From: Acaryochloris sp. CCMEE 5410
GTDB taxonomy: Bacteria > Cyanobacteriota > Cyanobacteriia > Thermosynechococcales > Thermosynechococcaceae
Reading direction: 5' to 3'
Length of the DNA stretch: 64,000 bases
NCBI RefSeq assembly: GCF_000238775.2
Contig: NZ_AFEJ02000001.1
Span: 1-64,000 of the forward strand
Below are positions 35,868-46,115 of the stretch, piece by piece. The notes under the pieces were generated by a model, which was given only the letters and a program-made list of their open reading frames with translations, made no database searches and had not been told where the DNA came from. Both the position numbers and the translations under genes were made by a program. Each line of letters begins with the position of its first letter. The stretch's first letter is position 1.

Positions 35868-38800
35868 ATGGCAAGCGGAGGAATTCTAGCGATAGCTAGT
35901 AGCCCGTTACTTATCGCTCAACTATCCCCTGAGACGACCGCAGAGACAGCAGCAGAAGCAGCCTTTGTTTTTTCTGGTCCTCAGTTTATTGTCACCATTA
36001 TTTCAGGTGTATTACTCGCCTTCGGGTTCCAGATGCTCCTGACCAACTTGTCCGTGGCCACAGGGGTGTCTTACCTCAGCTTTCAGGCTGGGTCCAGCTC
36101 TAATTCTTCTGATGAAGGCGGCCTTAGCCTCCGCACCATTACCCTGGGCATGGGACTGTGGACTTTGGTCAGTGTGACGATTGCGCTATTTGCCGCTTGT
36201 CTGCTTGCGATTAAGCTCAGCCTTCTTCAAGAAAATATTCTATTGGGGGCCATCATTGGCCTGGTCATTTGGGCCACCTACTTTTCCTTGCTGGTCTGGT
36301 TTAGCTCCACCACCGTCGGTTCCTTGATCGGCTCGGTTGTGAAAACAGCCACCTCAGGCTTTCAGTCTATATTAGGAACCGCCACCTCTGCGATCGCTGC
36401 CAAAGGGGCAAGTGATACGGTCGTAGCTACGGCAGAGGCTGCTGCTGCCGCAGTCCGCAGGGAACTCATGGCAGATGTTGATCCAGAAACCCTGCGGGAG
36501 AATTTACAGGACTATTTAGCCACCCTCCGCTCTCCTAGTTTTGACTTGCAAGGCATCGAGCAGGAATTTGAGCAGATCATTACCACTTCAGATCTCTCTC
36601 AAATGGCAGATCGAGAGGCGCTTAAGGCCATCGATCGGCAGACCTTTGCGGAGTTGGTGCAATCCCGCACCGATTTATCCCGGCGGGAAGCCAAGCAAGT
36701 GACTGATCGACTGTACCAAACTTGGCAACGTTTGCTGGTCAATCAGCCGCAAGGTGACCCGATGCGGGAACTGGTGACCTATTTACAGTCTGCTCAGCCC
36801 CAACAGCTGATTGCGACGGAAATTGGCCCCCGCCTGGATAAACTCATCGCTCAACTTAAGCAGGATGATCAGCAACAGGACCCTGCCTCTACCGCAGGCG
36901 CGTTTGGCATGCTCTCCAGCGTTGTCATGGGTCGGTCGGATTTATCCGAAATGGATGTGGATCGGATTACAGAACAGTTGCAAACTGCCAAAAACCATGT
37001 TACGGATCAGGCCAACAAACTGGCGGCAGCGGTTGACCCCAACCAAAGCCAGACCGTCCGCAGTGTCGTTCAGCGAGACGTTGAGAACTACCTGTTGAAC
37101 ACCTATGTCTGGCAGAAGCAGCCAGAACGTTTAGAACATGAGTTTCGAGAAGTGCTCTATGACCCCACGGCTGATCCGGCTGTTTTGCGAGAGCATCTTC
37201 GACAACTCCACCGACCCCAATTTAAACAATACCTGAAATCCCGCGGGATCCTTACCCAAACTAAAATACAAGCTTTAGCATCACAGCTTGATGCCGTACG
37301 CCACGCAGTGATCCAGGAATTGTCCACCCAGATTAAGGAACAGGTTCGGGTTGATCTGTTTCGACGCATCCAGACCTATCTGGAGTTGACCCCCAAGACT
37401 GAGATGCTGTCCAATATGGGAGATCGAGCGTTTACAGCCCTTCTGGAAGATGAACAATTTGATCCGAATGAACGGTATGCTGCGATCGCACAAATCCATC
37501 GCGATCTGCTCCTCCAGCCTTTGGTCACCCGAAGCGATCTGACAACGGCTGAAATTGAACTTTTAGTCAATCGCCTGGAACAAATTCACCGGCGAGTGGT
37601 TGCAGAAACCCATGCAGACCTACAGTCCAGCAAAAGCTCATTGGAAAAGCAGTCCCAGAGCCTGCAAGATTACCTCCGCAATACCAATAAGGCTGCCCTC
37701 AATCCTGAAGGCATCAAGCGAGATCTGAAAAAGCTGTTGGATGAACCTAAAGTCGGGGTACGCCGATTACGTCGACGGATGGCTCAGTTTGATCGAGACA
37801 CCTTCGTCCAACTTCTGAATCAGCGGCAGGATCTGTCTGAAGGAGAGGTCAATGCAGTTATCGATGACCTGGAGGCTCAGTGGTACGGGCTGGTTAACGC
37901 TCCCGATGACCTGACAACAAAGGCCCAAGACAAATTTAACCAAGCGACGAGTGCGGTAGAAAACTACTTGCGCAATACCAACAGAGCTGAACTCAACCCC
38001 GATGGAATTAAGCGGGATCTGCAAACTCTGCTGAATGATCCATCTGCGGGGCTGAGCGCCCTGAGAGACCGCCTTTCCCGCATGGATCGAGAAACCTTGG
38101 TGCAGTTGCTCAGCCAGCGAGATGATCTGTCCGAACAGGAGGTGAACCGCATTATTGATGATATGCTCCAATCCATCCAGGAGGTTCTCCGCACACCCAG
38201 ACGGTTTGCGAAACGGACCCAAGTCCAAGTCCAAAGCTTCCAGACTGCTCTAGCAGACTATTTGCGAGGAACGGATAAAGCCGAGCTGAACCCGGATGAC
38301 ATTCAACGGGATTTAACCTTACTGCTTAATGACCCTCGATTAGGTGCTGAGCGATTGAGTGATCGGCTGGCTCAAGTGGACCGGACCACCCTCGTGGCTT
38401 TATTAGCACAGCGAAAAGATATGTCGGAGCAAGAAGCTAGGGAGACGATTGATCAAGTCCTGGCGGTTCGTGACCAAATCGCCAGCCAAATACAGCAGGT
38501 GCAGCTTCAAATCCAGTCTGTTATTGATCAAATTTTGGCTAAGATTCGCTACTACCTCAACTCCCTCAATCGCCCTGAGCTTGAATACGAAGGCATTAAG
38601 CGAGACGTTCGCCAGCTGTTCGACGATCCGCAAGCGGGCCTACAGGCACTCCAGGATCGATTGTCTCAGTTTGATCGCCAAACCTTGGTGGCGGTCCTCA
38701 GCTCCCATGACCAAATTTCTGAAGCGGACGTGCATCAAATCATCGATCAAGTTGAGGCGGCCCGAGATAGTGTTCTTCGCCGGGCTCAACGCTTAGAACA

Positions 38801-38954
38801 ACAGTTAAACAACCGCATTAGCGATCTACAGGTCCAAACTCAGAAGCAATATGAGGCCACATGTAAAGCTGCGGCTTTAGCGTCATGGTGGCTGTTTGCA
38901 ACGGCTCTAATTTCTGCGGGGGCTGCGGCGGGTGCTGGTATCTTAGCCGTTTAA
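35868..38954 (+). CDS. Large membrane protein with about eight ~100-residue helical repeats
   Basis: 1,028 aa from ATG at 35868 (GGAG 8 nt upstream); a GTG at 35847 behind GGAGG is an alternative. Three or four N-terminal membrane helices (VTIISGVLLAFGFQMLL; LWTLVSVTIALFAACLLAI; LGAIIGLVIWATYFSLLVW) and one C-terminal helix frame a long soluble part. That part is made of repeats whose best four read YLRNTN-x-LNP-GIKRDL, LLNDP, DR-TLVQLL and R-DLSEQEVN-IID, the earlier four being more diverged. The charge and helicity suggest a coiled scaffold at the membrane. No catalytic motif is seen. The family is unknown to me and is probably stress-related from context. Confidence 0.8.
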   Translation: MASGGILAIASSPLLIAQLSPETTAETAAEAAFVFSGPQFIVTIISGVLLAFGFQMLLTNLSVATGVSYLSFQAGSSSNSSDEGGLSLRTITLGMGLWTLVSVTIALFAACLLAIKLSLLQENILLGAIIGLVIWATYFSLLVWFSSTTVGSLIGSVVKTATSGFQSILGTATSAIAAKGASDTVVATAEAAAAAVRRELMADVDPETLRENLQDYLATLRSPSFDLQGIEQEFEQIITTSDLSQMADREALKAIDRQTFAELVQSRTDLSRREAKQVTDRLYQTWQRLLVNQPQGDPMRELVTYLQSAQPQQLIATEIGPRLDKLIAQLKQDDQQQDPASTAGAFGMLSSVVMGRSDLSEMDVDRITEQLQTAKNHVTDQANKLAAAVDPNQSQTVRSVVQRDVENYLLNTYVWQKQPERLEHEFREVLYDPTADPAVLREHLRQLHRPQFKQYLKSRGILTQTKIQALASQLDAVRHAVIQELSTQIKEQVRVDLFRRIQTYLELTPKTEMLSNMGDRAFTALLEDEQFDPNERYAAIAQIHRDLLLQPLVTRSDLTTAEIELLVNRLEQIHRRVVAETHADLQSSKSSLEKQSQSLQDYLRNTNKAALNPEGIKRDLKKLLDEPKVGVRRLRRRMAQFDRDTFVQLLNQRQDLSEGEVNAVIDDLEAQWYGLVNAPDDLTTKAQDKFNQATSAVENYLRNTNRAELNPDGIKRDLQTLLNDPSAGLSALRDRLSRMDRETLVQLLSQRDDLSEQEVNRIIDDMLQSIQEVLRTPRRFAKRTQVQVQSFQTALADYLRGTDKAELNPDDIQRDLTLLLNDPRLGAERLSDRLAQVDRTTLVALLAQRKDMSEQEARETIDQVLAVRDQIASQIQQVQLQIQSVIDQILAKIRYYLNSLNRPELEYEGIKRDVRQLFDDPQAGLQALQDRLSQFDRQTLVAVLSSHDQISEADVHQIIDQVEAARDSVLRRAQRLEQQLNNRISDLQVQTQKQYEATCKAAALASWWLFATALISAGAAAGAGILAV

Positions 38955-39427
38955 TTCAAAGATCAATCCTGCAAATAGGATGAATACCATGAGTCTTCGT
39001 TAAGAGGGCTTGTGGTTTTTTCTTGGGGTGAAGAAAGGTGGCGATCTCAAACCTTGTAACTTTATTCATGAAGCATAGCGTAATCCACTTCAGCTTATTT
39101 AACGCTCTCTCATTCTCGGTTACATCGTAACTACCCCCCATAGAAAATCACAGTCGCCTATTGTTTTATTAGTTGCGAAATGATAAATTCGGCCAACAAA
39201 TGCACCAAATGGTTCCCAGTTCTTTATATTTAATTTATAATAATTTCGTATAAAGCTGTAGCTTTGCCGGTTTGAGACGCTCTTTCTCTATTCAGTACCT
39301 GTTAGGACAAAGAGCGTGTATCTAGTAGAGCGTGAAGCGAACCAATCTACTCCAAGTGCCGCTTTGCCACTGGTGGAATGCTTCGTTCTCCAATTTCAGG
39401 AGATAGGCATTCTGGGTACTGACCTCG
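38955..39427. other. Intergenic region upstream of response regulator
   Basis: 473 bp, AT-rich in the middle. A small AAAGCT/AGCTTT hairpin lies near 39253. No gene is supported; a 61-codon minus frame has no features. It presumably carries the promoter of the receiver-domain gene. Confidence 0.4.
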
Positions 39428-39922
39428 GTGAAGCATATGGAATCTTCTTCATTAATTCATAGTCAAAATATCGTTACTCCTTCGGGGGAGCATACTCAAC
39501 GGAACCGACGTCCGTTAGTCTTAGTAATTGAAGATGACCAAGACAATCTCTTGTTACTGTATCACTTAGTAACTAGTCTGGGGTGTGATGTATTGCTGGC
39601 TAGGGAAGGACAAGCTGGACTGGCCATGGTCAAAGATACATTGCCGGACCTGATTCTTCTTGATATTGTTATGCCTCACCTGAGTGGATTTGATATCCTA
39701 CGGCGTCTAAAGCAACTACCTCAGGCTCGGTCTGTAGCTGTCGTTGCAGTCACAGGCTTGGCAACTTCGGAAGAGAAACAAAAGCTGTTAGAGGCAGGCT
39801 GTTGTGACTATGTTTGTAAACCCTATTTGATTGACGTCCTTGAATCCCTTATTTGTAAATATGCATCAATTCAATCTCCACCTCAATTCACTAAACCGAC
39901 AAGATTACCAGCTAGTGCATAA
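39428..39922 (+). CDS. Stand-alone response regulator (receiver domain)
   Basis: 164 aa. The receiver domain spans about residues 28-150: acidic pair in VLVIEDDQDN, phosphoacceptor aspartate in DLILLDIVMPHLSG, threonine in AVVAVTGL and lysine in DYVCKPY. There is no output domain, so it acts by protein-protein contact, in a phosphorelay or CheY-like. The start is GTG at 39428 or the ATG at 39437; neither has a strong ribosome site. It lies between stress-type genes rather than beside a kinase. Confidence 0.87.
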   Translation: MKHMESSSLIHSQNIVTPSGEHTQRNRRPLVLVIEDDQDNLLLLYHLVTSLGCDVLLAREGQAGLAMVKDTLPDLILLDIVMPHLSGFDILRRLKQLPQARSVAVVAVTGLATSEEKQKLLEAGCCDYVCKPYLIDVLESLICKYASIQSPPQFTKPTRLPASA

Positions 39923-39947
39923 CTATCAGTGTTGATTCAACCCACTT

Positions 39948-40334
39948 TTAGGATGCATTGGAAGTGCGCACATTTGGAGTCTCTTCTAATACCGCAATTA
40001 TGCCTGTTAGACCTGATTCCAAAGTTACATCGCTCAGCAGCTCTGTCACGTTAACTCCTGCAACTTCTTCAACTAGACTTTTAAGCTGCGGTTTCATAAA
40101 ATCGTCTAGATTTGTCCGTACCTCTTCAGCTAAGTCCCCTTGTCCCTCTTGGGCTAAAACTTGTTCGGGCTGAGTTAGGGAATCTTCCAAAATAATAATA
40201 AATTTTTCTCCGCAAAGTTGGCAGGTCACTTTACTAGGTTGCTGACCTAATTCATTACGATATAATGCCTGCACTTTTTGAGAAAGCGAACGTTCTAGCT
40301 GCCCTTTTGTGGGGGTGTCGGATGCCATTACCAT
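39948..40334 (-). CDS. DUF2294 family protein
   Basis: 128 aa. A Cys pair in VTCQLCGEKFIIIL, and the block LTQPEQVLAQEGQGDLAEEV followed by VEEVAGVNVTELLSDV, match the DUF2294 family (small soluble proteins often beside stress or ion-transport genes). ATG at 40334 is used; another ATG lies two codons in. An ISKra4 element is inserted 100 bp upstream and may have replaced the promoter. The function is unknown. Confidence 0.75.
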   Translation of the reverse strand: MVMASDTPTKGQLERSLSQKVQALYRNELGQQPSKVTCQLCGEKFIIILEDSLTQPEQVLAQEGQGDLAEEVRTNLDDFMKPQLKSLVEEVAGVNVTELLSDVTLESGLTGIIAVLEETPNVRTSNAS

Positions 40335-40434
40335 TGTACCTCTGGAGCAGGTTAAGAGTCAGAATATAACTGGCTTTCACAGCACATTTCTCAGGTATTT
40401 CCTCTTTAGTTCTTAGAAACAACATTATCATCTT

Positions 40435-41919
40435 GGGCGTAAGCACAGAATCGGGGATGTATGGCTCAAAGAAAAACGGGTCAAGGACAATAGATCCTGT
40501 ACCCGAATCAAAAACTTGTCATGAGCCTAACATCGCAATTGCCAACCGTACTAGAGCATCACGAATTTCTAGAACAGGTCGAAGCACTCAAAGAAGCACC
40601 CAGCCTGAGTCAGATGGTTTATATCGTTCTGCAAATGGGTTTGTTTTTGGCTCGCTGGCTTCTGGAGGATGAACTCTCACGGCGAGCAAAACAGTATTGG
40701 AATGGCCGAGGTGTCCCACTTGCGGAACCCGCTTGCACTCGAAGGGATGGGAATCTCGTCAGATGCAGACACTGGTGGGAAATATTGCCTGAAAGCGACG
40801 GGTGGGTCGTTGTCCCCACAGGTGTCCAGGTAGTCTATCCGCTCCTTTGGATCAATCCATTGGGATTACCTCCTATCAGCACAGCAGTGAAGAATTGGTT
40901 CGTCTAGGCTGCTTGTTAAGTCTATTTATGCCCTATGAACTGGCCAGTTGGATGCTGAGTCAGTGGAGTGGTTTATCCGTCAGCTCATCAAGCTTGTGGA
41001 GTTGGGTGCAAGTCATGGGCAACAAAGCTTATCAGGAGCTAGAGACTCAACTCAAAGCTCAAGCCTCAGGTGACCAGACTCCTTGTGAAGCGATTTCAGA
41101 GGTGTTGTCTGCTCTACCTTTGGCCATTGCTGCTGACGGTGTGATGGTGCCCTTTCGCCCCACCCCGAAAACCCCCAAGGGAAAAATCCAGTGGCGAGAA
41201 GTCAAAGTTGCTATCTTAGCCCGCCTAGGAACACGGGGCACCCGAGCACAAAAGCGTGTCCCCCAACTACTACGTCGAAGACTGGTGGCAGTATTGGGCG
41301 ATATCGACCAGTTCATCCCCTTACTGCACCTCGAAGCCCGCAAACAAGACTTTGAATCGGCCCCAAGCGTCATCTGGTTGAGTGATGGGGGGCGAGGCTT
41401 CTGGCGAGTCTACCGCACCTTGTTCTCTCACTGTGCTGTGGCAGTTCTCGATTTCTTTCATGCAGCAGGCCATCTTGCACGAGCAACAAAAGCGATGTTT
41501 GGGGATGCTCGCTCTGCTCAAGCCCAAGCCTGGTTTCGGCGCTGGCGACACCAATTGCGACATGGGCAACACCTATTAGTATTGCGGTCCTTGACGATGT
41601 TGATTCACTCACAATTGTTTACGGGCAAATCTTTTACGACGTTGCTCCAGGTACAGGCTTATTTCCAGCGCTATCTGCGACACATCCAATATCGCCACTT
41701 TGAACAACTACAGATACCGCTGGGGTCAGGAATGGTCGAAAGTGCTTGTAAGTGGCTGATTCAACAGCGCTTTAAGGGGGTTGGTATGCGCTGGAGTGAG
41801 GATGGTTTCAATCATCTACTCATGCTGCGGCTTGCCTGGGTCAATCAACGGTTTGACTCCCTATTCCCAGGGGTAACCATTCCGAAGTCTAAGGCATCCC
41901 CGATCCATTAGCTACGCCC
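40435..41919 (+). mobile_element. ISKra4-family insertion sequence (1485 bp)
   Basis: Inverted ends starting GGGCGTA with a shared inner ATCGGGGATG, and a perfect 9-bp duplication TATCATCTT at 40426-40434 and 41920-41928. Confidence 0.9.
40521..41911 (+). pseudogene. ISKra4-family transposase, frameshifted
   Basis: N-terminal frame MSLTSQLPTVLEHHEFLEQV up to ELSRRAKQYW. After a shift near 40700 a zinc-finger segment (CPTCGTRLHSKGW) lies in another frame, followed by a long frame with AIAADGVMVPFRP (first aspartate), VIWLSDGGRGFWR (second) and the family-specific C-terminal IPLGSGMVESACKWLIQQR with the glutamate. All catalytic residues are present; one or two frame changes between 40690 and 40800 inactivate it. 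Confidence 0.85.
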
Positions 41920-42093
41920 TATCATCTTCGTTCAGTTCTGACTGAGAAGAGTTTGAGGATATTAGATTCACTTCAGCTCGATCTCTCTCTTTAGGTAGAT
42001 CCAGCAAACTATCTTGCGATAGAGACGCAACCTGTGGGCCGATTGATAGGCTAATAATGTCTCCAAAACCACCGATCATAAAGGCGTTCAACA

Positions 42094-42195
42094 ATGAGTA
42101 TTGAAGATAGAATTGACGCCACGGTCAAAAATCTGGAGGGAAAAGGTCAGGAAATGATGGGAGAACTCACTGGGAACCCATTGGCAACAAGTTAA
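42094..42195 (+). pseudogene. CsbD-family stress protein, truncated
   Basis: MSIEDRIDATVKNLEGKGQE and MMGELTGNP are the first half of a CsbD-like protein (family length about 60-70 aa). The frame stops at codon 34, just where sequence of an IS4-type fragment begins, so the 3' half was lost to the insertion. CsbD proteins are small general-stress proteins of unknown mechanism; this fits the neighbouring DUF1328/DUF1206/DUF2294 genes. Confidence 0.78.
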
Positions 42196-42790
42196 AGCTA
42201 CACCCCAGCTTGCAAGGGTATTTCAGCAGTTGGCTTAAAGAAGAAATTTTCAGACCCTCGTTGACGATCTGGAAAAGGAGCAACAATCAGTTTGACCTTA
42301 GGTTTTCGTAGACGTTTGACAATCCCTAAATCCTGATTTTCTGGAGCCGCAACATACTGGACTGGGGCGGTTGCTAACCCCTTTTGGTGCGCCACAGAGA
42401 AATGATATAGTCCCCGATAAACCATCTCCAAGGAAATCCGGTCAAAGGGTAAAGCCAACTCGTCTGCAATAGCATCGCCTAAGTCTACTAAGACGGCGTA
42501 AAACAACCAAGTTGCCCAGATTTGAAGCTTTACCCCGTTGATAGATCCTGTCCACAGATAGCTCAGTCCCAGTAATCGCTTTACCGTGTTGAATGCTTCT
42601 TCAATTCGCCATCTTTTGCCATATAAATCAGCAACGACATAGGGCGGTAAAATCTCTGGATCTAGAACTGAGGTGAGATAGGAATGCCAGGTTTTGCCCA
42701 CTTTGATTTCAATGAGTCGCAGGGTCACGTTGGGCTGTTTGGGGGTGCCATACCCCATTTGAATTTGCTGGTCGCGGAGAGCATAACTAA
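42196..42790 (-). pseudogene. IS4-family transposase, C-terminal fragment
   Basis: About 190 codons: IEIKVGKTWHSYLTSVLDPE, then the Y-R-E-K signature region YGKRWRIEEAFNTVKRLLGL and LQIWATWLFYAVLVDLGDA. The N-terminal half is missing, cut near 42790 by the IS200-type hairpin end. Its other boundary truncates the csbD gene near 42193. Confidence 0.83.
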
Positions 42791-42800
42791 ATATTGGTAA

Positions 42801-43082
42801 GCCCCCGGCTCTGCCGGGGAGACTCTCGTAGGTTTGACTGGGTGCAACGGTAGAAAATTCTCCTTGCAGTTTTCTCGCAAGGAGAAAGAAATGTCACCTA
42901 AGAAGCTAAATCATACGACTTGGGATTGCAAATATCACATTGTATTCATTCCTAAGCGTCGTCGGAAAGTTATATATGGTAGTCTTCGCAGTCGTTTAGG
43001 CATTTTATTTCGGGAGCTGGCGGAACAACGTGGTGTTGAAATTTTGGAAGGTCATTTGTTGCCAGATGGCACTGTTCTAGGA
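42801..43082 (+). pseudogene. IS200/IS605 remnant with left-end hairpin and truncated TnpA
   Basis: Starts with the subterminal hairpin GCCCCCGGCTCTGCCGGGG (42801-42819) typical of IS200 left ends. TnpA opens at ATG 42891 behind AGGAG (MSPKKLNHTTWDCKYHIVFI, PKRRRKVIYG, then RGVEILEGHLLPDG). The sequence breaks right at the position of the HUH histidines (normally PDHVHML), where the next IS begins. The protein is therefore inactive. IS200 TnpA are Y1 single-strand transposases. Confidence 0.88.
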
Positions 43083-44555
43083 TCAATGGCACTGACTTAA
43101 GCAGTAAGGAAAGGGCTACAAGTCCTGATAGACATATAATCAAGACTTGCAAGCCATAAATATTCTGCCTTTCACTATGTCTGAGTCAGCCGAAACTCTC
43201 AAGCAGCAATTTTCCCAAAGCCTGGGTTTACCGTGGACAGATATCCTTCCAGCCTCAAGGTTAGATGAACTCCTGAAAGAAGAAGCATTCTCCTATCGCA
43301 ACCGGGTATATAGCCCCATCGTTACGCTGTGGGCCATGCTTTACCAAGTGCTATCAGCCGATAAAAGCCTTCGTAACACAGTCAAATGCATCACGACTTG
43401 GTTCACAGCGGCTGGCATCCAACCGCCCTCATCTGATACCGGAGCCTACAGCAAAGCCAGAAGTCGCTTTCCAGAGTCACTGTTGCAACGTTTAATTCCT
43501 GAAAGCGCTGAGTGCTTAGCGCAAACCCTCTCCCCAGAGCACCTCTGGTGTGGTCGCCCTGTTAAGGTCTACGACGGGACCACCGTGTTGATGGCTGATA
43601 GTGAGGCCAACCAAGCGTCATACCCACAACATGGCAATCAAACAGCAGGCTGTGGGTTTCCCATTGCCCGATTGGTAGTGTTCTTCTGTCTGGTCACCGG
43701 GGCAGTGGTCTCAGCCTGTATTGCCCCATGGGACACCAGTGAAATTGTCATGAGTCGTTTGCTCTATCAAGACCTTGAGGTCGGTGATGTGAAGCCTATG
43801 GCAGCTATGTTGATCTAGCCATCATTCAACCACACAGGGCTGATGGAGTGTTGCGTAAGCATCATGCCCGCAAGACTGATTTCCGCAAAGGCAACAAGCA
43901 TGGCATTGGTGATCATCAGGTGACATGGCACAAGCCAGCCCAACGGCCTGAGCACATGAGTGAGCAGGAGTTTGCCCTGATTCCTCAGACATTGGTCGTT
44001 AGAGAGGTATGTTTACGCTTATCCCTTAAGGGCTTTCGCGACCAGCATATTATTGTGGTGACGACGTTGCTGGATGCTCAACGCTACAGCGCTGGGCAAC
44101 TGACTCGCTTGTATGGCTGGCGTTGGCCAGTGGCGGAAGTCAATCTGCGCCATCTCAAAACCACCTTAAAAATGGAGATGCTCAGTGCCAAAACTCCGGA
44201 TATGGTGCGCAAGGACATTTGGGTACATTTGTTGGGCTATAACCTACTCAGAAGTCTCATGGAACTTGCAGCACCGCTAGCAGATAATGCTAGAACTCAA
44301 CTGTCTGTGCAAGGAGCACGACAACACTTCAATCAGATGCTTGCTTTGTTGGCGACAGCCAACCGTGCGACCAGAAAGCGGTTGTTTACTCATCTACTTG
44401 AGACCATGGCAGCCGATCTATTACCCTCTCGACCGAATCGGCACGAACCGAGAGTCGTCAAACGCAGACCCAAATCTTTCTCGCGAATGCGACAACCTCG
44501 CTCTGCTCTCAAAGCTAAGCTAGCTATTTGATTGAGCTTAAGTCAGTGCCATTGA
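43083..44555 (+). mobile_element. IS4-family insertion sequence (about 1473 bp)
   Basis: Perfect 20-bp inverted ends TCAATGGCACTGACTTAAGC. The flanks are different elements (IS200 remnant left, IS5 copy 3 right) and show no target duplication, so deletion or recombination followed insertion. Confidence 0.87.
43177..44531 (+). pseudogene. IS4-family transposase with internal deletion
   Basis: N-terminal part MSESAETLKQQFSQSLGLPW up to VKVYDGTTVLMADSEAN (first aspartate) and LEVGDV, where a short deletion near 43795 removes the expected ADR motif and shifts the frame. It resumes AYGSYVDLAIIQ and runs on to the YGWRWPVAEVNLRHLKTTLK region (Y-R-E-K glutamate) and the end at 44531. An upstream start at 43147 is possible. 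Confidence 0.85.
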
Positions 44556-44797
44556 ACCATGGGTTTCATAGCGTCGAAAGGCTCGATAAATACTAGAGTG
44601 GTGAATTTCTGGCCGCCCATTTTTATCCTTTTCAATGGGTAGCTCACTCCACTGACATCCCAAGTGCAGCAACTTCAAAATGTAGTTGAAGATGGCATGC
44701 AAAGAGAGCTTTGGTTGAGGTCCCCGAGTGCTGATGTGCAAATGGGGTAAGACAAATGTCTCAAACTGCTCAAGGGTTAAGAATGTTGGAATCCATT

Positions 44798-45931
44798 AGA
44801 CCTGTCCGAAATATAAATGGTGGAGAAAAAAGATGGTAGAACGGAGTTTTACCGCTCTACCAATGATCAAAAATCCCCTTGATTATATTCATAAATATCC
44901 CCATCGCAGCAAGCGAGTGTTGGGCATTGAATACCCTCAATTTCTCCAACTGTTGGAACAAGCCGAGTTGAAGCACAACGAGCAAAAAGCCGAGATAGAG
45001 CGACATAAAAGCCGGGTCAATGCCAAAGGAGGAGGACGCAAACCGCTGTTATCCGTCGCAGAGGAGGTTTGCCTGTGCCTGTTCTACTTGCGGCACTATC
45101 CCACCTTTGAGGTGTTAGGACTCCAGTTTGGGGTGTCCAAGAGTGAGGCAAATGATACGGTTCACTACTGGCTGGCGATTCTACGAGCACTGCTCCCTGC
45201 GAGTTTGTTTGAGCAAGTGGAATCCAACCCGAGCGATTATGCCATTGTCCAGGAGTGGTTAACTCAGTTCCAGTTGATTGTCGATAGCTTCGAGCAAGCC
45301 AGAGAACGCCCCAGCGACAACGAAGAGCAACGCTTGTATTTTTCTGGCAAAAGAAACAGCACACCTTCAAGTCGCAGATTGTGACCCTGCCTGGCGGCAA
45401 AGATATCGTCGATGCTACAGCAGGCGAGACGGGACCCACCAGTGACATTTCTGTGTTTCGAGAGCGACAATCGCAATTTGCTCCAGGACAGGGGTTCGCT
45501 GCCGATAAAGCCTATGTGGGAGCACAGCATGTACAAACCCCACACCAAAAGCCACGGGGCAAAGAGCTGACACCGCAACAAAAGGCACAGAACAAGGAAT
45601 TTTCCAGTACTCGTCGCATCTTTGTCGAGCATGTGATCCGCGTAGTGCGGATTTTCCGAGTTGCTCAAGAGCGATTCCGTCTGCGTCATGAGACTTATGA
45701 ACAAGTGATTCTTACCGTTTGTGGCTTAGTTCGATTGCGATTGGGCATGATTGTTTTGCCTGGTTTATCTCAGCCTTAAAAAGGGAGGATGCGATGAATT
45801 AGCCGACGCTATCTTTTGGGGCTAAACTAACAGGAACTATCTCCGACCCCCATTCCGTCGTTGAGTCTGCTGTCAAAGCAACCATGCTCAAAACCAGACA
45901 CACTATGGGCTGTAAATTTTCGGACAAGTCT
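44798..45931 (+). mobile_element. IS5-superfamily element (type C, 1134 bp) inside IS5 copy 3
   Basis: Ends AGACCTGTCCGAAA and, reversed, AGACTTGTCCGAAA, with a 3-bp duplication ATT at 44795-44797 and 45932-45934. IS5 copies 1 and 2 give the empty site. Confidence 0.88.
44833..45779 (+). pseudogene. DDE_Tnp_4-type transposase in two frames
   Basis: The first frame (about 183 aa) has an HTH_Tnp_4-like N-terminus (LSVAEEVCLCLFYLRHYPTF; FGVSKSEANDTVHYWL). The second (from about 45345) has TLPGGKDIVDATAGETGPTS, FAADKAYVG and the closing FVEHVIRVVRIFRV. Frames overlap by 4 nt at 45381-45384 and would join if the A4 run at about 45344 had five A's (SGKKKQHTFKSQ). Either -1 slippage yields the full protein or the copy is dead. 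Confidence 0.8.
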
Positions 45932-46115
45932 ATTTATGGGACTTAGTTTGAGGCATCTGCACTCCTAACGAACGGTAAACTAAATGACTGGCGTCATTTT
46001 AGTCTTTAACGATGGAAGGCTATGCAGGGAATGGGTTTTAGGTGATCTGAACCATGGAATAAAACCCGAAATGAGTTGCAGGATATCTGAAGAACTCAAG
46101 CTTGAATCCCTATGG

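Larger units (their letters stand above)
44556..46078 (-). mobile_element. IS5-family element (type A), copy 3, truncated and interrupted
   Basis: Only the 5' third of the transposase (PHLHISTRGPQPKLSLHAIF to RAFRRYETHG) and the right end (CAACTCATTTCGGGTTTT reversed, ending at 46078) remain. The left part is cut at 44556 by the IS4 element. A different IS sits at 44798-45931, between the HKW and IPTF codons. Confidence 0.85.
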
